NCBI GenBank assembly: GCA_016865015.1
Contig: CP018226.1
Location: 2,139,001-2,203,000, forward strand
DNA length: 64,000 nt
Source of the DNA: Rhizobiales bacterium IMCC20636
GTDB taxonomy: Bacteria > Pseudomonadota > Alphaproteobacteria > Rhizobiales > GCA-2746425
Reading direction: 5' to 3'
Each line of letters opens with the position of its first letter. Within the stretch, counting starts at the first letter, position 1. Of this stretch, positions 33,595 through 42,153 are shown piece by piece. The position numbers and the translations under genes were made by a program. The notes below the pieces were generated by a model. The model was given only the letters and a program-made list of their open reading frames with translations, did not search any database and was not told where the DNA came from.

Positions 33595-34452
33595 ATGTTG
33601 GAGCTAAAGGCAGGCGACGCCCGCTTGATCCTTCACCCTAATATGGGCGGCGGCATTGCGGAACTTTCGGTGGACCACAAACCGGTTTTGCGGCCTTGGT
33701 CCGGTCAGATGGAGGAGGGGCCTTTTGCGCTCGCCTCCAATATTTTGGTGCCTTTTTCCAATCGCATCGATGGCGGCTTTCGCTTTGACGGCACGTATTT
33801 TCCGATGGATAGGAACATGGAGAGTGACCCGTTTGCGATTCACGGTGACGGGTTCCAGAAAGAGTGGTCTGTCACCTCTGCAAGCTATTCTGAAGCTACG
33901 CTGCATCTTTCAGATGGCGCCTTTGGACCTTTCCGATATGAGGCAAATCAGAGATTCTCGCTGACCGGTGATTTGTTGACGATTACGCTGACGATGACCA
34001 ACAGGGCCGAGATTGCGCTTCCCTTTGGTGGTGGCTTTCACCCTTGGTTCCCACGCACTGCGCAAACGCGCCTTCAAGCAAATACACCAACCCATTGGCC
34101 AGAAGGTGCGGGCGGTCTGCCGGCAACGCAGACACCGCAGACACCACCGGATGATTTTGATTTTTCGGGTGGCAAACCATTACCGGATCGCTGGATCAAT
34201 TGTGGCTTCTCAAGCTGGGATGGCACAGCGCGGGTTGAACAAGGCGATGATGCAGTTTCACTGACGATCAAAAGCGAGACGCTGACCAACGCTATCATCT
34301 ATTCTCCGAATGCTGATTGCGGGTTCTTTTGTTTTGAACCGGTCTCCCACCCTGTGAACGCGCATAATCTGCCTGTTATGCCGGGCTTGAAGGTGCTGCA
34401 ACCCGATGAAGATCTTTCCATGACGATGATACTTGACTGGAGCATCCAATGA
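33595..34452 (+). CDS. Aldose 1-epimerase family protein
   Basis: 285 residues of the galactose mutarotase fold. Seen: ILHPNMGGGIAELSV, LVPFSNRIDGGFRFDGTYF (the NRI/G motif), AIHGDGFQKEWSV (catalytic His region), PFGGGFHPWFPRT (second His) and FCFEPVSHPVNAHN (catalytic Glu). It interconverts alpha and beta anomers in the cytoplasm so that the dehydrogenase sees its preferred form. ATG directly follows the TAG stop of the SDR gene. It overlaps the lactonase gene by 4 bp (ATGA). Confidence 0.9.
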   Translation: MLELKAGDARLILHPNMGGGIAELSVDHKPVLRPWSGQMEEGPFALASNILVPFSNRIDGGFRFDGTYFPMDRNMESDPFAIHGDGFQKEWSVTSASYSEATLHLSDGAFGPFRYEANQRFSLTGDLLTITLTMTNRAEIALPFGGGFHPWFPRTAQTRLQANTPTHWPEGAGGLPATQTPQTPPDDFDFSGGKPLPDRWINCGFSSWDGTARVEQGDDAVSLTIKSETLTNAIIYSPNADCGFFCFEPVSHPVNAHNLPVMPGLKVLQPDEDLSMTMILDWSIQ

Positions 34453-35342
34453 TCAACTTTTCACCCATCAGTGACAATCGCTTCAGTGTTGCCGAAGGCC
34501 CGGTTTGGGATGCGGCAAAACAACGCCTTTTTTGGGTGGATATCATCGGCAAGACCATTCATGCCCACCATAAGAACGGTAAAGATCAGGTCTGGCAGTC
34601 GGACGACTTTCCCACTGCGCTGGCTCTTTCCAAGACCGGTAACAAGGCCCTGGTTGCTCTGGCATCCGGCATGGCCTGGCTGGAGTTGGAAACCGGAAAA
34701 TTTACGCGTTATGCAGAGCCGGATACCATGCCGGGGAACCGTCTCAATGAAGGCAAGTGCGACCCGCAGGGCCGTTTCTGGGCAGGCACCATGCAGACCA
34801 ATCTTAATGCGGACGGATCGGGCAAAGATATGGACCGCAATTCTGGTGCTCTGTTCCGGATCGATCCGGATGGCAGCACCAGTCAACATACCGAACATGA
34901 GTTTGGCATTGCCAATACGCTGGCCTGGTCGCTGGATGGGACAACGTTCTACTTTGGTGACAGCATTCGCAATGTCATCTTTGCCTATGATTGGCACGCT
35001 GAAGACGGCTCGATCAGCAACCGAAGGGTTCATCTGGAAGGTTTTGAGCGTGGCGCACCTGATGGTTCGGCCATAGACGAAGATGGTTGCCTTTGGAATG
35101 CGCGCTTTGGCGGTTCATGTCTGGTCCGCATTACGCCCAGGGGCACCATAGATCAAATCATCGAATTGCCCGTGACCAACCCGACGAGTTGCACATTTGG
35201 TGGATCGGACAAGAAGACTCTGTATGTGACATCGGCTCAGTTTACCCTCAGTGATGAGCAGTTGATGACGAACCCGCTGGAGGGAGCCATTCTATCGGCC
35301 CAAGTTCCGATCGCTGGTATGACTGATCAAAAATTTGGATAA
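34449..35342 (+). CDS. SMP-30/gluconolactonase family sugar lactonase
   Basis: 297 residues. Seen: FSVAEGPVWDAAKQRLFWVDIIGKTIHA with Glu16 as metal ligand, RLNEGKCDPQGRFWAGTM, FGIANTLAWSLDGTTFYFGDS (Asn ligand) and RGAPDGSAIDEDGCLWNARFGGSCLVRITP (Asp ligand). It is the canonical sugar lactonase pattern, closer to true lactonases than the homologue at 370. Last gene of the operon; it would open the lactone made by the SDR so that the enolase-superfamily dehydratase can act on the acid. Confidence 0.92.
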   Translation: MINFSPISDNRFSVAEGPVWDAAKQRLFWVDIIGKTIHAHHKNGKDQVWQSDDFPTALALSKTGNKALVALASGMAWLELETGKFTRYAEPDTMPGNRLNEGKCDPQGRFWAGTMQTNLNADGSGKDMDRNSGALFRIDPDGSTSQHTEHEFGIANTLAWSLDGTTFYFGDSIRNVIFAYDWHAEDGSISNRRVHLEGFERGAPDGSAIDEDGCLWNARFGGSCLVRITPRGTIDQIIELPVTNPTSCTFGGSDKKTLYVTSAQFTLSDEQLMTNPLEGAILSAQVPIAGMTDQKFG

Positions 35343-35783
35343 TTTCCAGTCAGGTTCACTTCAACTTTGCTGCCTATGGCGCAGTGGTTTGGAACCATCA
35401 GAGCGCGCATGGGTGACTTGATCGGTTAAAGCTTGTGGCAAATCACACTGAGCTTCGAAGAGGCCATGGCGGTGAAGCAGCTTAAGGCGACAGAGAGACA
35501 AACGCAGGTCCCCAGTCTTGCTCTATTTGACTGTATCGTTTCCAGATAATCTACCCATCTTGGCAATCATTCTGACTTGCAGATGCGCATCTCCATCAGA
35601 TGGTGAGTGGACGCAATTTCGCGGCAGGTTATGGCCGCCACATCAATCATGACGTCGTGTTGCCCCGCTTCAAGCCAATATCTGACTGCGTCCCGTCTGG
35701 TCCAGAAAATACAGAAAATCTGACAACCCGTTGGCCAGCGCATTCACATGGATTCGCATGTGTTTGGCTGCAAATGTGATTGT
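35343..35783. other. 441-bp gap between convergent operons
   Basis: No gene, terminator or recognised repeat identified. It separates the lactonase stop (plus strand) from the DUF3604 stop (minus strand). Short minus-strand frames read AVRYWLEAGQHDVMIDVAA but I do not recognise them. Confidence 0.5.
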
Positions 35784-38108
35784 CTACCGATAGACGTAAA
35801 TCGGGCTTGTCCAGGCGCGTGTTCCGTCTTCCTGTTCTACCCGGATATAGATCGGATTGTCGCCCTCTGGCTTGATGGCGATGGTTTGATCAAACGAAAA
35901 TGACAGATGCGGGTTGATGTCGGGCAGGCGATAGAGCTTCATGAAACGCGGCAGTTCACCGGACGCGTCGAAGACCGTATCTTCATAGCCGATATCAGCA
36001 ATGTTGACTTCGGTTTCTACCAGCGGTGTCTTTATTGACAGGGACCCGGAGGTCGGATCGGACAGCTGCATATCCGCGCCACCAAAATTGCCAGTTGTCA
36101 GTGCACGCCAGTTGAGCGTGTTATCGCCATTCTGGTCCAGAGTTTTGTCGCGGTTGAGAAAATTGACAGGCTGACTGCTTTGGATCGTGTTGCCAGTCAC
36201 CTCTACCGATCCATCCCAGATTACTTCACGGAAACGACCGCGATATTCCGCGCCTTCCCAGTGCAGACGGATGCGTGACCCCAACTCGGCTTCGGCATAT
36301 GGTCTGACTGTTTCGACAAGCTCCAGACCGTTGAAAATATCAATGCGGATGATCGGCGAACTGGTCGTGACCGATACGGACAGATTGATATCACCTTCCG
36401 GTAACTGCACGATATCGCCCATCATGGCCGTTTTTGTGGAAACACCCTTGGTGTCAAACAGGGCAGGGTCATCATGGTACAAGGTGCCCGACGTTTCGAA
36501 GCTTGCGGTCAGATCAATGATCATGCGGCCCGCATCGCCGCCGGTGGTGCCGTAATGATGGCGCTTGCGCATGCAATCCAGCAGCGTCTCACGGGATAGT
36601 CCAGGGGCAATGAAGCAGGTCAGCCCGCCAATCGCGCCAAATTTTCCGGCACCGGGATAGCTTGCGCCGGGGCGCCCCTTGTGGCCATCGGAATTGGCGA
36701 CAACACCGACCCGGTAGCCCAGCTTGATTGCATCCTGCAACAGCCATTCAAACGTTCCCCAGGATGAGTGTACCTCAACCGAGCGTTCAAAACGGCCATC
36801 ATGGGCATAGCCGATATCAGCGTAACGCCCGCCGCAATGGGCGTAGCATACGACGTCAAATTCCTGATTGTCAGCAAAGGCTTCGAACAGGTCCTTGGCC
36901 GTGGTGCAGTCCGTATCCGTCGTTGTCTGGTCTTCAATCAGGGCGTGAGACGAGCGGCGTATTGTGCGACCTTCTTCAGGGAAAAACACATTTCTGTCGC
37001 CACCAAGTGATGTGTTTCCGGACCATTCATATCCGGGCAGTGCAACAAATTCACCGGGGGCATCGAAGGTTGCGGTGATGCGGTTCAGTTCGTCCCAGAA
37101 CTCGTCGCTGATCTGAAAATCATTGCCCTGGTGGCCACAGGCATCGACAAAGGCACGGTCTCGGGCGAAGGCAAAATAATCATATGCGCTGCCGGTGCCA
37201 ATTGTCTCTTCCGTCTGGCCATGAATATCGCCCCAGAAATGAATCAGATCCCGGTCTTCCACGATCAGCGGATTTGTCCGCGCCAGTTCGGCACCCTCAG
37301 CATCCTTGACGACAAGGGATGCTTTTCCGGCCTCTGACAGGCTCAGTCCGGGAATAATGAGTGCGTAATCTCCCGGTGTGAAACTGGCCGTTTTGGGAAG
37401 GCCATCAATCTTTGCTGCCGTCTCCAGCGTAACGGTGCCGTCGCACAGATTGGAGGGATTGCCCCATTTGTCCTCGCCCTTGATTTTGAGCGCAAAGGTT
37501 TCATTCGGTCGGCGGCGCGTTGGCAGAACAGCGACGTAGCGTTCAGGCTTGCCGGGGACAATGGATATGGTTGGCTGCACGGGCAGTGGCTGGAAGTTGA
37601 ATGTTGCGACCGGGTCGGCCAGCACACGAAATTCAAACGTGTCTTCGCAGAAGGTTTGGAGGCGCATGCCCGGGCCGCCAAAATCAGTGACGCCAAAGCG
37701 AATGACGATTTGATCTCCTTCCTGAAGAAACCCCTTTACCACCTTGATCCACAAGGTCCGGTCCCATGGACGAACATTGCCTTTCGGGTCCCAGCGCAGT
37801 TGCAGCAAAGCACCGTTGGATGCGGTCACAGTGCAATAATTTTCCTGTTCGGGATGATCGAATTGCGGGTTTCCCTGATCTGAGGCAAAGCGGAAGCAGA
37901 TGCGCAGACTGCCGGAATCGTCAATGCCGAATGTGCCCGCCGTATAGGTCAGCGTGAAGGACGCAAAACTGCCGGCCTCGAAATCTCCGCTGGGTGAAAT
38001 TTCTGCTGTTCCCAACTGTGCGGGATTGATGGCGTGTCGGATAACGCCACTGTTTATCGCTTCCCAACTTCTGTCTTGGTTGTCTTGGGCGGGAATTTGA
38101 TCAGTCAT
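35784..38108 (-). CDS. DUF3604 domain protein, PHP-like metal hydrolase (function unknown)
   Basis: 774 residues, a large cytoplasmic protein with no signal peptide. The N-terminal third is beta-rich. The central part carries metal-type motifs FWGDIHGQTEETIG, DACGHQGNDFQIS, LPGYEWSGNTSLGGDRNV, VCYAHCGGRYADIGY, VHSSWGTFEWLLQDA and GVVANSDGHKGRPGASYPG, then RHHYGTTGGDAGR. These His/Asp clusters are those of DUF3604 (PF12228), thought to be PHP-superfamily hydrolases. It is the last gene behind a TRAP importer, which suggests hydrolysis of the imported solute. Start uncertain: ATG 38108 chosen; a GTG 60 bp earlier (38168) would add a Pro-rich leader. Confidence 0.8.
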   Translation of the reverse strand: MTDQIPAQDNQDRSWEAINSGVIRHAINPAQLGTAEISPSGDFEAGSFASFTLTYTAGTFGIDDSGSLRICFRFASDQGNPQFDHPEQENYCTVTASNGALLQLRWDPKGNVRPWDRTLWIKVVKGFLQEGDQIVIRFGVTDFGGPGMRLQTFCEDTFEFRVLADPVATFNFQPLPVQPTISIVPGKPERYVAVLPTRRRPNETFALKIKGEDKWGNPSNLCDGTVTLETAAKIDGLPKTASFTPGDYALIIPGLSLSEAGKASLVVKDAEGAELARTNPLIVEDRDLIHFWGDIHGQTEETIGTGSAYDYFAFARDRAFVDACGHQGNDFQISDEFWDELNRITATFDAPGEFVALPGYEWSGNTSLGGDRNVFFPEEGRTIRRSSHALIEDQTTTDTDCTTAKDLFEAFADNQEFDVVCYAHCGGRYADIGYAHDGRFERSVEVHSSWGTFEWLLQDAIKLGYRVGVVANSDGHKGRPGASYPGAGKFGAIGGLTCFIAPGLSRETLLDCMRKRHHYGTTGGDAGRMIIDLTASFETSGTLYHDDPALFDTKGVSTKTAMMGDIVQLPEGDINLSVSVTTSSPIIRIDIFNGLELVETVRPYAEAELGSRIRLHWEGAEYRGRFREVIWDGSVEVTGNTIQSSQPVNFLNRDKTLDQNGDNTLNWRALTTGNFGGADMQLSDPTSGSLSIKTPLVETEVNIADIGYEDTVFDASGELPRFMKLYRLPDINPHLSFSFDQTIAIKPEGDNPIYIRVEQEDGTRAWTSPIYVYR

Positions 38109-38171
38109 AACAAGCGGTCCATTTCTGGCTTCTATTGGTATTTGACGGGGTATCTCAGGGCAACCCACGGG

Positions 38172-39443
38172 TTACCCGAGCAACCCGACGAGAAAGAGTG
38201 AGATTGGCGGGAAGTAGGTGATCAGCAGCAAATCCAGGATCAGCACAACAATGTAAGGCCATATGGCAACAACGATTTGCTCGATGGAAACATCGGTGAT
38301 CGCCGAGGCAATGAACAGATCTACCCCCAAAGGCGGGGTGACGGTACCAATGCTGAGGTTCACCGATACAATGATGCCGAACAGCACGGGATCGACGCCA
38401 AAGCTCATGGCTGCGGGATAGAGAATGGCCGTGAAGATCACGATTGCAGCGGCTGCATTCATCATGCAGCCAACGATCAGCAGAAAGATGTTCACAAACA
38501 GGAGATAGACAAGCTGATTTCCGGCAATTTCAGCCAGAAATGCCGAAATACTCTGGGGAATCTGGTTGATTGTAATCAGCCAGGCGAAGACCCCGGCCGC
38601 GTTCATGATAAACATCACGACCGCCGAGGACATGACCGCTCTGGTAAAGGCTTTGGCCAGGCCCTGAAAGGAGAGTTCGCGATAGGCAAAACCGACGATC
38701 AGACCATATAGCGCGGCGACAATGGCTGCCTCGGTCGGTGTAAAGATGCCGCCGTAAATGCCGGACAGAATGATGACTGGCATCAATAACGGCCAAAAAG
38801 CCTGTTTGAAGCTGCGCCAGATTTCTCCGCGTCCCTGAAACTCGGTGCGTTCAATGCCTTCACGGCCGCTGAGATAGCGATTCATGAACAGTAGCGAAAT
38901 GCAGATCAATATGCCCGGTAACAGCCCCGCGAGAAACAGATCGGCAATCGAAACACCGGTGACAAACCCATAGAGAATCAACAGAATTGACGGGGGAATG
39001 ATCATCCCGGTCACACCGGCTGCGGCGATGGTTGCTGCGGTGTATTGTGGCCGATAGCCCTTTTCGGCCATTGGCTTGTTTAATACGCCGCCAATGGCGG
39101 CAACGGTCGCAGCATTGGAGCCGGAGAGTGCTGCAAAAAAGCTGGATCCCAGAACCGCGACAGCACCCAGACCACCGGTAAAATGGCCGACAAGCGAATT
39201 GGCAAATGCAACGAGCCGCTGGGACATGCCACCTGTCGACATGATTTCACCGGCGAGAATGAAAAATGGAATGGCGAGCAGAGGAAACGAATTGTTGGTC
39301 GAGAACATTCTCTGAACAACGATTTCAAGACTGATATCGCTGATCAACAAGCCGATGACGCTGGACAATCCAAGCGCAACAGCAATGGGAACCCGTAGCA
39401 ACATCAAAGCTACCAGAGATCCGAAAATGGCAAAGGTGGTCAT
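38172..39443 (-). CDS. dctM: TRAP transporter large permease (DctM)
   Basis: 423 residues with about 12 membrane segments. Seen: RVPIAVALGLSSVIGLLIS, SFPLLAIPFFILAGEIMSTGGMSQRLVAFANSLVGHFTGGLGAVAVLGSSFFAALSGSNAATVAAIGGVLNKPMAEKGYRPQYTAATIAAAGVTGMIIPPSILLILYG, the DctM signature with the SGSNxATVAAIG and GxIIPPS motifs. Ion-coupled importer of organic acids in the inner membrane. It lies between DctQ and the DUF3604 gene. Confidence 0.95.
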   Translation of the reverse strand: MTTFAIFGSLVALMLLRVPIAVALGLSSVIGLLISDISLEIVVQRMFSTNNSFPLLAIPFFILAGEIMSTGGMSQRLVAFANSLVGHFTGGLGAVAVLGSSFFAALSGSNAATVAAIGGVLNKPMAEKGYRPQYTAATIAAAGVTGMIIPPSILLILYGFVTGVSIADLFLAGLLPGILICISLLFMNRYLSGREGIERTEFQGRGEIWRSFKQAFWPLLMPVIILSGIYGGIFTPTEAAIVAALYGLIVGFAYRELSFQGLAKAFTRAVMSSAVVMFIMNAAGVFAWLITINQIPQSISAFLAEIAGNQLVYLLFVNIFLLIVGCMMNAAAAIVIFTAILYPAAMSFGVDPVLFGIIVSVNLSIGTVTPPLGVDLFIASAITDVSIEQIVVAIWPYIVVLILDLLLITYFPPISLFLVGLLG

Positions 39444-39485
39444 GTCTTGTGTCTCCGGAAGGGCCTGGGGGCAAGCAAGGGGGGC

Positions 39486-39986
39486 TTATTGATCATCCGC
39501 GACAAGCTGATCGTCAGCGGCGTTGATTTGCTGAAAGAAGAGTTCCACAGCGTAGATTAGGAGGAAGCCCATTCCGACCGGAATAGCCGCATAAACCCAC
39601 GCCATGGACACTTCCAGTGCGGGTGAAATCTGCGGGATGGAGCGCGTTGTCAAATGATATCCGCTCCACATGATCAACAGGAAGAAAACGGCACTTGAAA
39701 ACGTGGAAAAGAGCAAGGCGAGCCGTTTTGGCCGGGTCGGAAGTTTCGCCACAAACATGCCGATGGCAGCATGCATCTTGCGGCGAAAGGCCACTGCGGA
39801 TCCAAGGAAAATCATCCAGACAAACAGGTATCGGATCAATTCGTCGGGAAATGCCAGCGAACTCTGGATGATGAACCGGAACACGACGGTGGCAACGCCC
39901 AGCGCCAGCATGACGGCGAATGCGGCGGCGCAAAGTGCCGTCAGGAGTTTCTCAGACAAGTCGAGAACCTTATGCAAGTTGGTCAA
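39486..39986 (-). CDS. dctQ: TRAP transporter small permease (DctQ)
   Basis: 166 residues, four membrane segments. Seen: LCAAAFAVMLALGVATVVFRFIIQSSLAFPDELIRYLFVWMIFLGSAVAFRRKMHAAIGMFVAKLP, where the EL-R-Y-L-F-VW-G-A--F-R--H core is the DctQ signature. Partner of DctM at the membrane. It lies 30 bp after the DctP stop and 42 bp before the DctM start, in operon order P-Q-M. Confidence 0.93.
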   Translation of the reverse strand: MTNLHKVLDLSEKLLTALCAAAFAVMLALGVATVVFRFIIQSSLAFPDELIRYLFVWMIFLGSAVAFRRKMHAAIGMFVAKLPTRPKRLALLFSTFSSAVFFLLIMWSGYHLTTRSIPQISPALEVSMAWVYAAIPVGMGFLLIYAVELFFQQINAADDQLVADDQ

Positions 39987-40016
39987 TGTCTCTCTCCTGA
40001 CGGCGTTTTGTGGATC

Positions 40017-41069
40017 TTATTGAGCTGCGACGGCAGCGTCGATCAGGGCTTCACCAATTTTTGGACGGTATTCAGTCCAAACAGGTTCCATTGCAGCCTG
40101 AAATGCTTTGGTCTGATCCGGTGTCAAACGGGTCACTGTCATGCCACCAGCTTGCATTTCTTCCAGATATTTGGCTTCAACGGCATTGAGTTCAGTGCGC
40201 TCCCAATCCTGTGTCATTGTCGCAGTTTCCTGGAACAGGGCCTGAACGTCTTCAGGCAGGTCCTGCCACATCTTGTCGTCGGCAATGAACATGATGCCGG
40301 CCCATTGGTGATTGGACAGGGTGATGAAATCCTGAACCTTGTCAAAACCAAATGCTTTCACATTGCCAACCGGATTGTCCTGTCCATCAACAGTGCCCTG
40401 TTGCAGGCCAGTGAAGACCTCCGAAAGTGCCATTGGTGTCGGGTTGGCGCCAAGAGCCTTGAATGTGGCCACATTCAGCGGATTGTTGACCACGCGGAAC
40501 TTGATGCCCTTCATGTCATCGGGTGTTTCCACCTTGGTTTTCGCAGTCGTAATCGTGCGGAACCCGCTTTCATACATACCGATGGTGCGGATGCCGGTCT
40601 TTTCCAGCATGTCTGCATACAGGCCCTGTCCAACTGGTCCGTCGGATACGGCATAGGCATGCGCGCTGTCACGGAACAGGAATGGCAGATAGAAAATATC
40701 CAATGGCGGATAGAAGGACGCAACATTGGTGGTTGGAACCAGTGCAAAATCGACTACGCCGATCTGGATGCTTTCAACCAGATCACGGGATGAACCGATG
40801 GTTGAGTTCGGGAAAACCTGGATCTTGATCTTGCCATTGCTCTTGTCTGCAACCGTATCGGCGAACATCTGTGCGCCTTTGGCCAGCGGATGGCTTTCAT
40901 TGTAGGGATGCCCGAATTTCAGTTGCATTTCGGGCATGTCCTGCGCCTGTGCGCTGCCGAAGGATGCTGTCAGTGCCATGCCACCGATGGCGAGCATGGC
41001 TGTGGCAGTGCGTGCATGCCGCAAAAGGCCGCCGACGAGGCTGGTCTGATTGGATAGAGTTTCTTGCAT
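40017..41069 (-). CDS. dctP: TRAP transporter solute-binding protein (DctP)
   Basis: 350 residues with a long signal peptide (hydrophobic about 24-38, cleavage near residue 42, AQA/Q). Seen: MQLKFGHPYNESHPLAKGAQMFADTVADKSNGKIKIQVFPNSTIGSSRDLVESIQIGVVDFALVP, the DctP N-lobe, then MKGIKFRVVNNPLNVATFKALGANPTPMALSEVFTGLQQGTVDGQDNPVGNV with the conserved R-V-xx-N-P-xx carboxylate-binding Arg. Start supported by GGAGAGCAAGTA before ATG. A carboxylate or sugar acid ligand is likely. Confidence 0.94.
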   Translation of the reverse strand: MQETLSNQTSLVGGLLRHARTATAMLAIGGMALTASFGSAQAQDMPEMQLKFGHPYNESHPLAKGAQMFADTVADKSNGKIKIQVFPNSTIGSSRDLVESIQIGVVDFALVPTTNVASFYPPLDIFYLPFLFRDSAHAYAVSDGPVGQGLYADMLEKTGIRTIGMYESGFRTITTAKTKVETPDDMKGIKFRVVNNPLNVATFKALGANPTPMALSEVFTGLQQGTVDGQDNPVGNVKAFGFDKVQDFITLSNHQWAGIMFIADDKMWQDLPEDVQALFQETATMTQDWERTELNAVEAKYLEEMQAGGMTVTRLTPDQTKAFQAAMEPVWTEYRPKIGEALIDAAVAAQ

Positions 41070-41097
41070 TACTTGCTCTCCTGTTTGTTTTCGTCAT

Positions 41098-41118
41098 CTC
41101 TGCAGCTTTTCTGCAGAG
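41098..41118. promoter_or_regulatory. Inverted repeat upstream of dctP
   Basis: CTCTGCAG / CTGCAGAG with a 5-nt spacer, 29 bp before the dctP start. Either an operator or a 5' leader hairpin; I cannot choose. Confidence 0.4.
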
Positions 41119-41154
41119 CGGTTTTTGATGAGCTTTAGAACTCATTCTGTATTG

Positions 41155-41170
41155 CCTCCCGAATGGGAGG
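41155..41170 (-). terminator. Hairpin after the HutC-type regulator
   Basis: CCTCCC-GAAT-GGGAGG, six GC-rich pairs, 5 bases past the regulator stop on the minus strand. No T-run, so it may separate the regulator from dctP only partly. Confidence 0.4.
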
Positions 41171-41174
41171 GGAT

Positions 41175-41963
41175 TCAGGTCACCGTTTGAAAGTCAGGTC
41201 TCCCGTTTTGCGAAATAGGCACTATTTCAATCATACGGTCGCTTGGCGGAACGAAAATGCGCTGCCAGGTAATGGGTGTATCGCGATAACTCATACCGCC
41301 AATTGTCCAGACAATTCCGTATTGGCCGGCCGGTACGTTCATCTGGCGCGCAACCCGTGGTGGGAATGGCTGGCATGCCATCATCTGTCGGGTGTTCAAA
41401 GTGGGGGCATTGAAACGTTCTGCCAGCATGTCTCGAAAGGACACGCCGTTCAGTGTGGCTTCGCTCATCTGCGCCAACTCCGAAAACCTGTCGGCGGGCA
41501 GATAAATCTCGCTGAACACCTCGAATTCATCATTGATCGAAACAATGCGGTGAATGTGGACATATTGTTCTACCGGCGCGCCAAGGAATGAGCTCCAAGG
41601 GCCGTTTTCATCTGTCAGCTCGACATTCAGGATCTTGAAGTAAACCGGCAGCAGGTGCTTGCCGCCTTCCGCCACGAAGCGGAAATGCATGAGTTGGCCT
41701 TCCTGCGCCTGCGAGCCGGAAACAAAAGTCCCACGCCCATGGCTGCGTTCCACCACACCCATCTGCACGAGGCTGCGCAATGCGCGCTGGATGGTTCCCA
41801 GGCTTGCGCCCATTTCCGTTGCCAGTTGGTCCTCGGAGGGGAGTTGGGCACCCGGCACCCATCGGCCATCTTCAATGGCTTTCAGAATATCCTCGGATAT
41901 CTGCTTGTGCTTGGCTTTCGCAGGTTTTGGCCGATTGAGATTTGCAGGTTGCATAGTGGCCAC
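41175..41963 (-). CDS. GntR-family regulator, HutC subfamily (UTRA domain)
   Basis: 262 residues. Seen: an N-terminal winged helix (about residues 20-85; KQISEDILKAIEDGRWVPGAQLPSEDQLATEMGASLGTIQRALRSLVQMGVVERSHGRGTFVSG), then a UTRA ligand domain with QYVHIHRIVSINDEFEVFSEIYLPADRF and NTRQMMACQPFPPRVARQMNVP. First gene of a transcript heading into dctPQM and DUF3604. A palindrome GTCCTATATAGGAC lies 15 bp upstream of its start and a near copy 54 bp farther, so it very probably controls itself and the transporter. Confidence 0.9.
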   Translation of the reverse strand: MATMQPANLNRPKPAKAKHKQISEDILKAIEDGRWVPGAQLPSEDQLATEMGASLGTIQRALRSLVQMGVVERSHGRGTFVSGSQAQEGQLMHFRFVAEGGKHLLPVYFKILNVELTDENGPWSSFLGAPVEQYVHIHRIVSINDEFEVFSEIYLPADRFSELAQMSEATLNGVSFRDMLAERFNAPTLNTRQMMACQPFPPRVARQMNVPAGQYGIVWTIGGMSYRDTPITWQRIFVPPSDRMIEIVPISQNGRPDFQTVT

Positions 41964-41977
41964 GCTATCAGGATGAT

Positions 41978-41991
41978 GTCCTATATAGGAC
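41978..41991. promoter_or_regulatory. HutC-type GntR operator, main site
   Basis: Perfect 14-bp palindrome GTCCTATATAGGAC, 15 bp before the regulator start codon. Likely binding site of that regulator. Confidence 0.75.
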
Positions 41992-42031
41992 TTTCAAGAT
42001 AAACGATATGTTCGGTTAAATATGGCGTCAA

Positions 42032-42043
42032 GTCCTATATAGT
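42032..42043. promoter_or_regulatory. HutC-type GntR operator, second site
   Basis: GTCCTATATAGT repeats the first 11 bases of the palindrome at 41978 in the same orientation, centred 54 bp away (about five helix turns). A weaker or half site. Confidence 0.6.
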
Positions 42044-42153
42044 TATTTTGTTGAAATGATCAGATTTTGAACAGGACGCTGAAAAAAGCATCATGATTTT
42101 GTTCTGATTGCTCGGATTTTGTGCTTTGAACAGAGGCGTTTTCGCCGGAACGT

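Noticed and set aside
39771-40793. Plus-strand open frame of 340 codons across dctQ and dctP
   Set aside because: Antisense to two clearly identified TRAP genes; Cys/His/Phe-rich with no domain.
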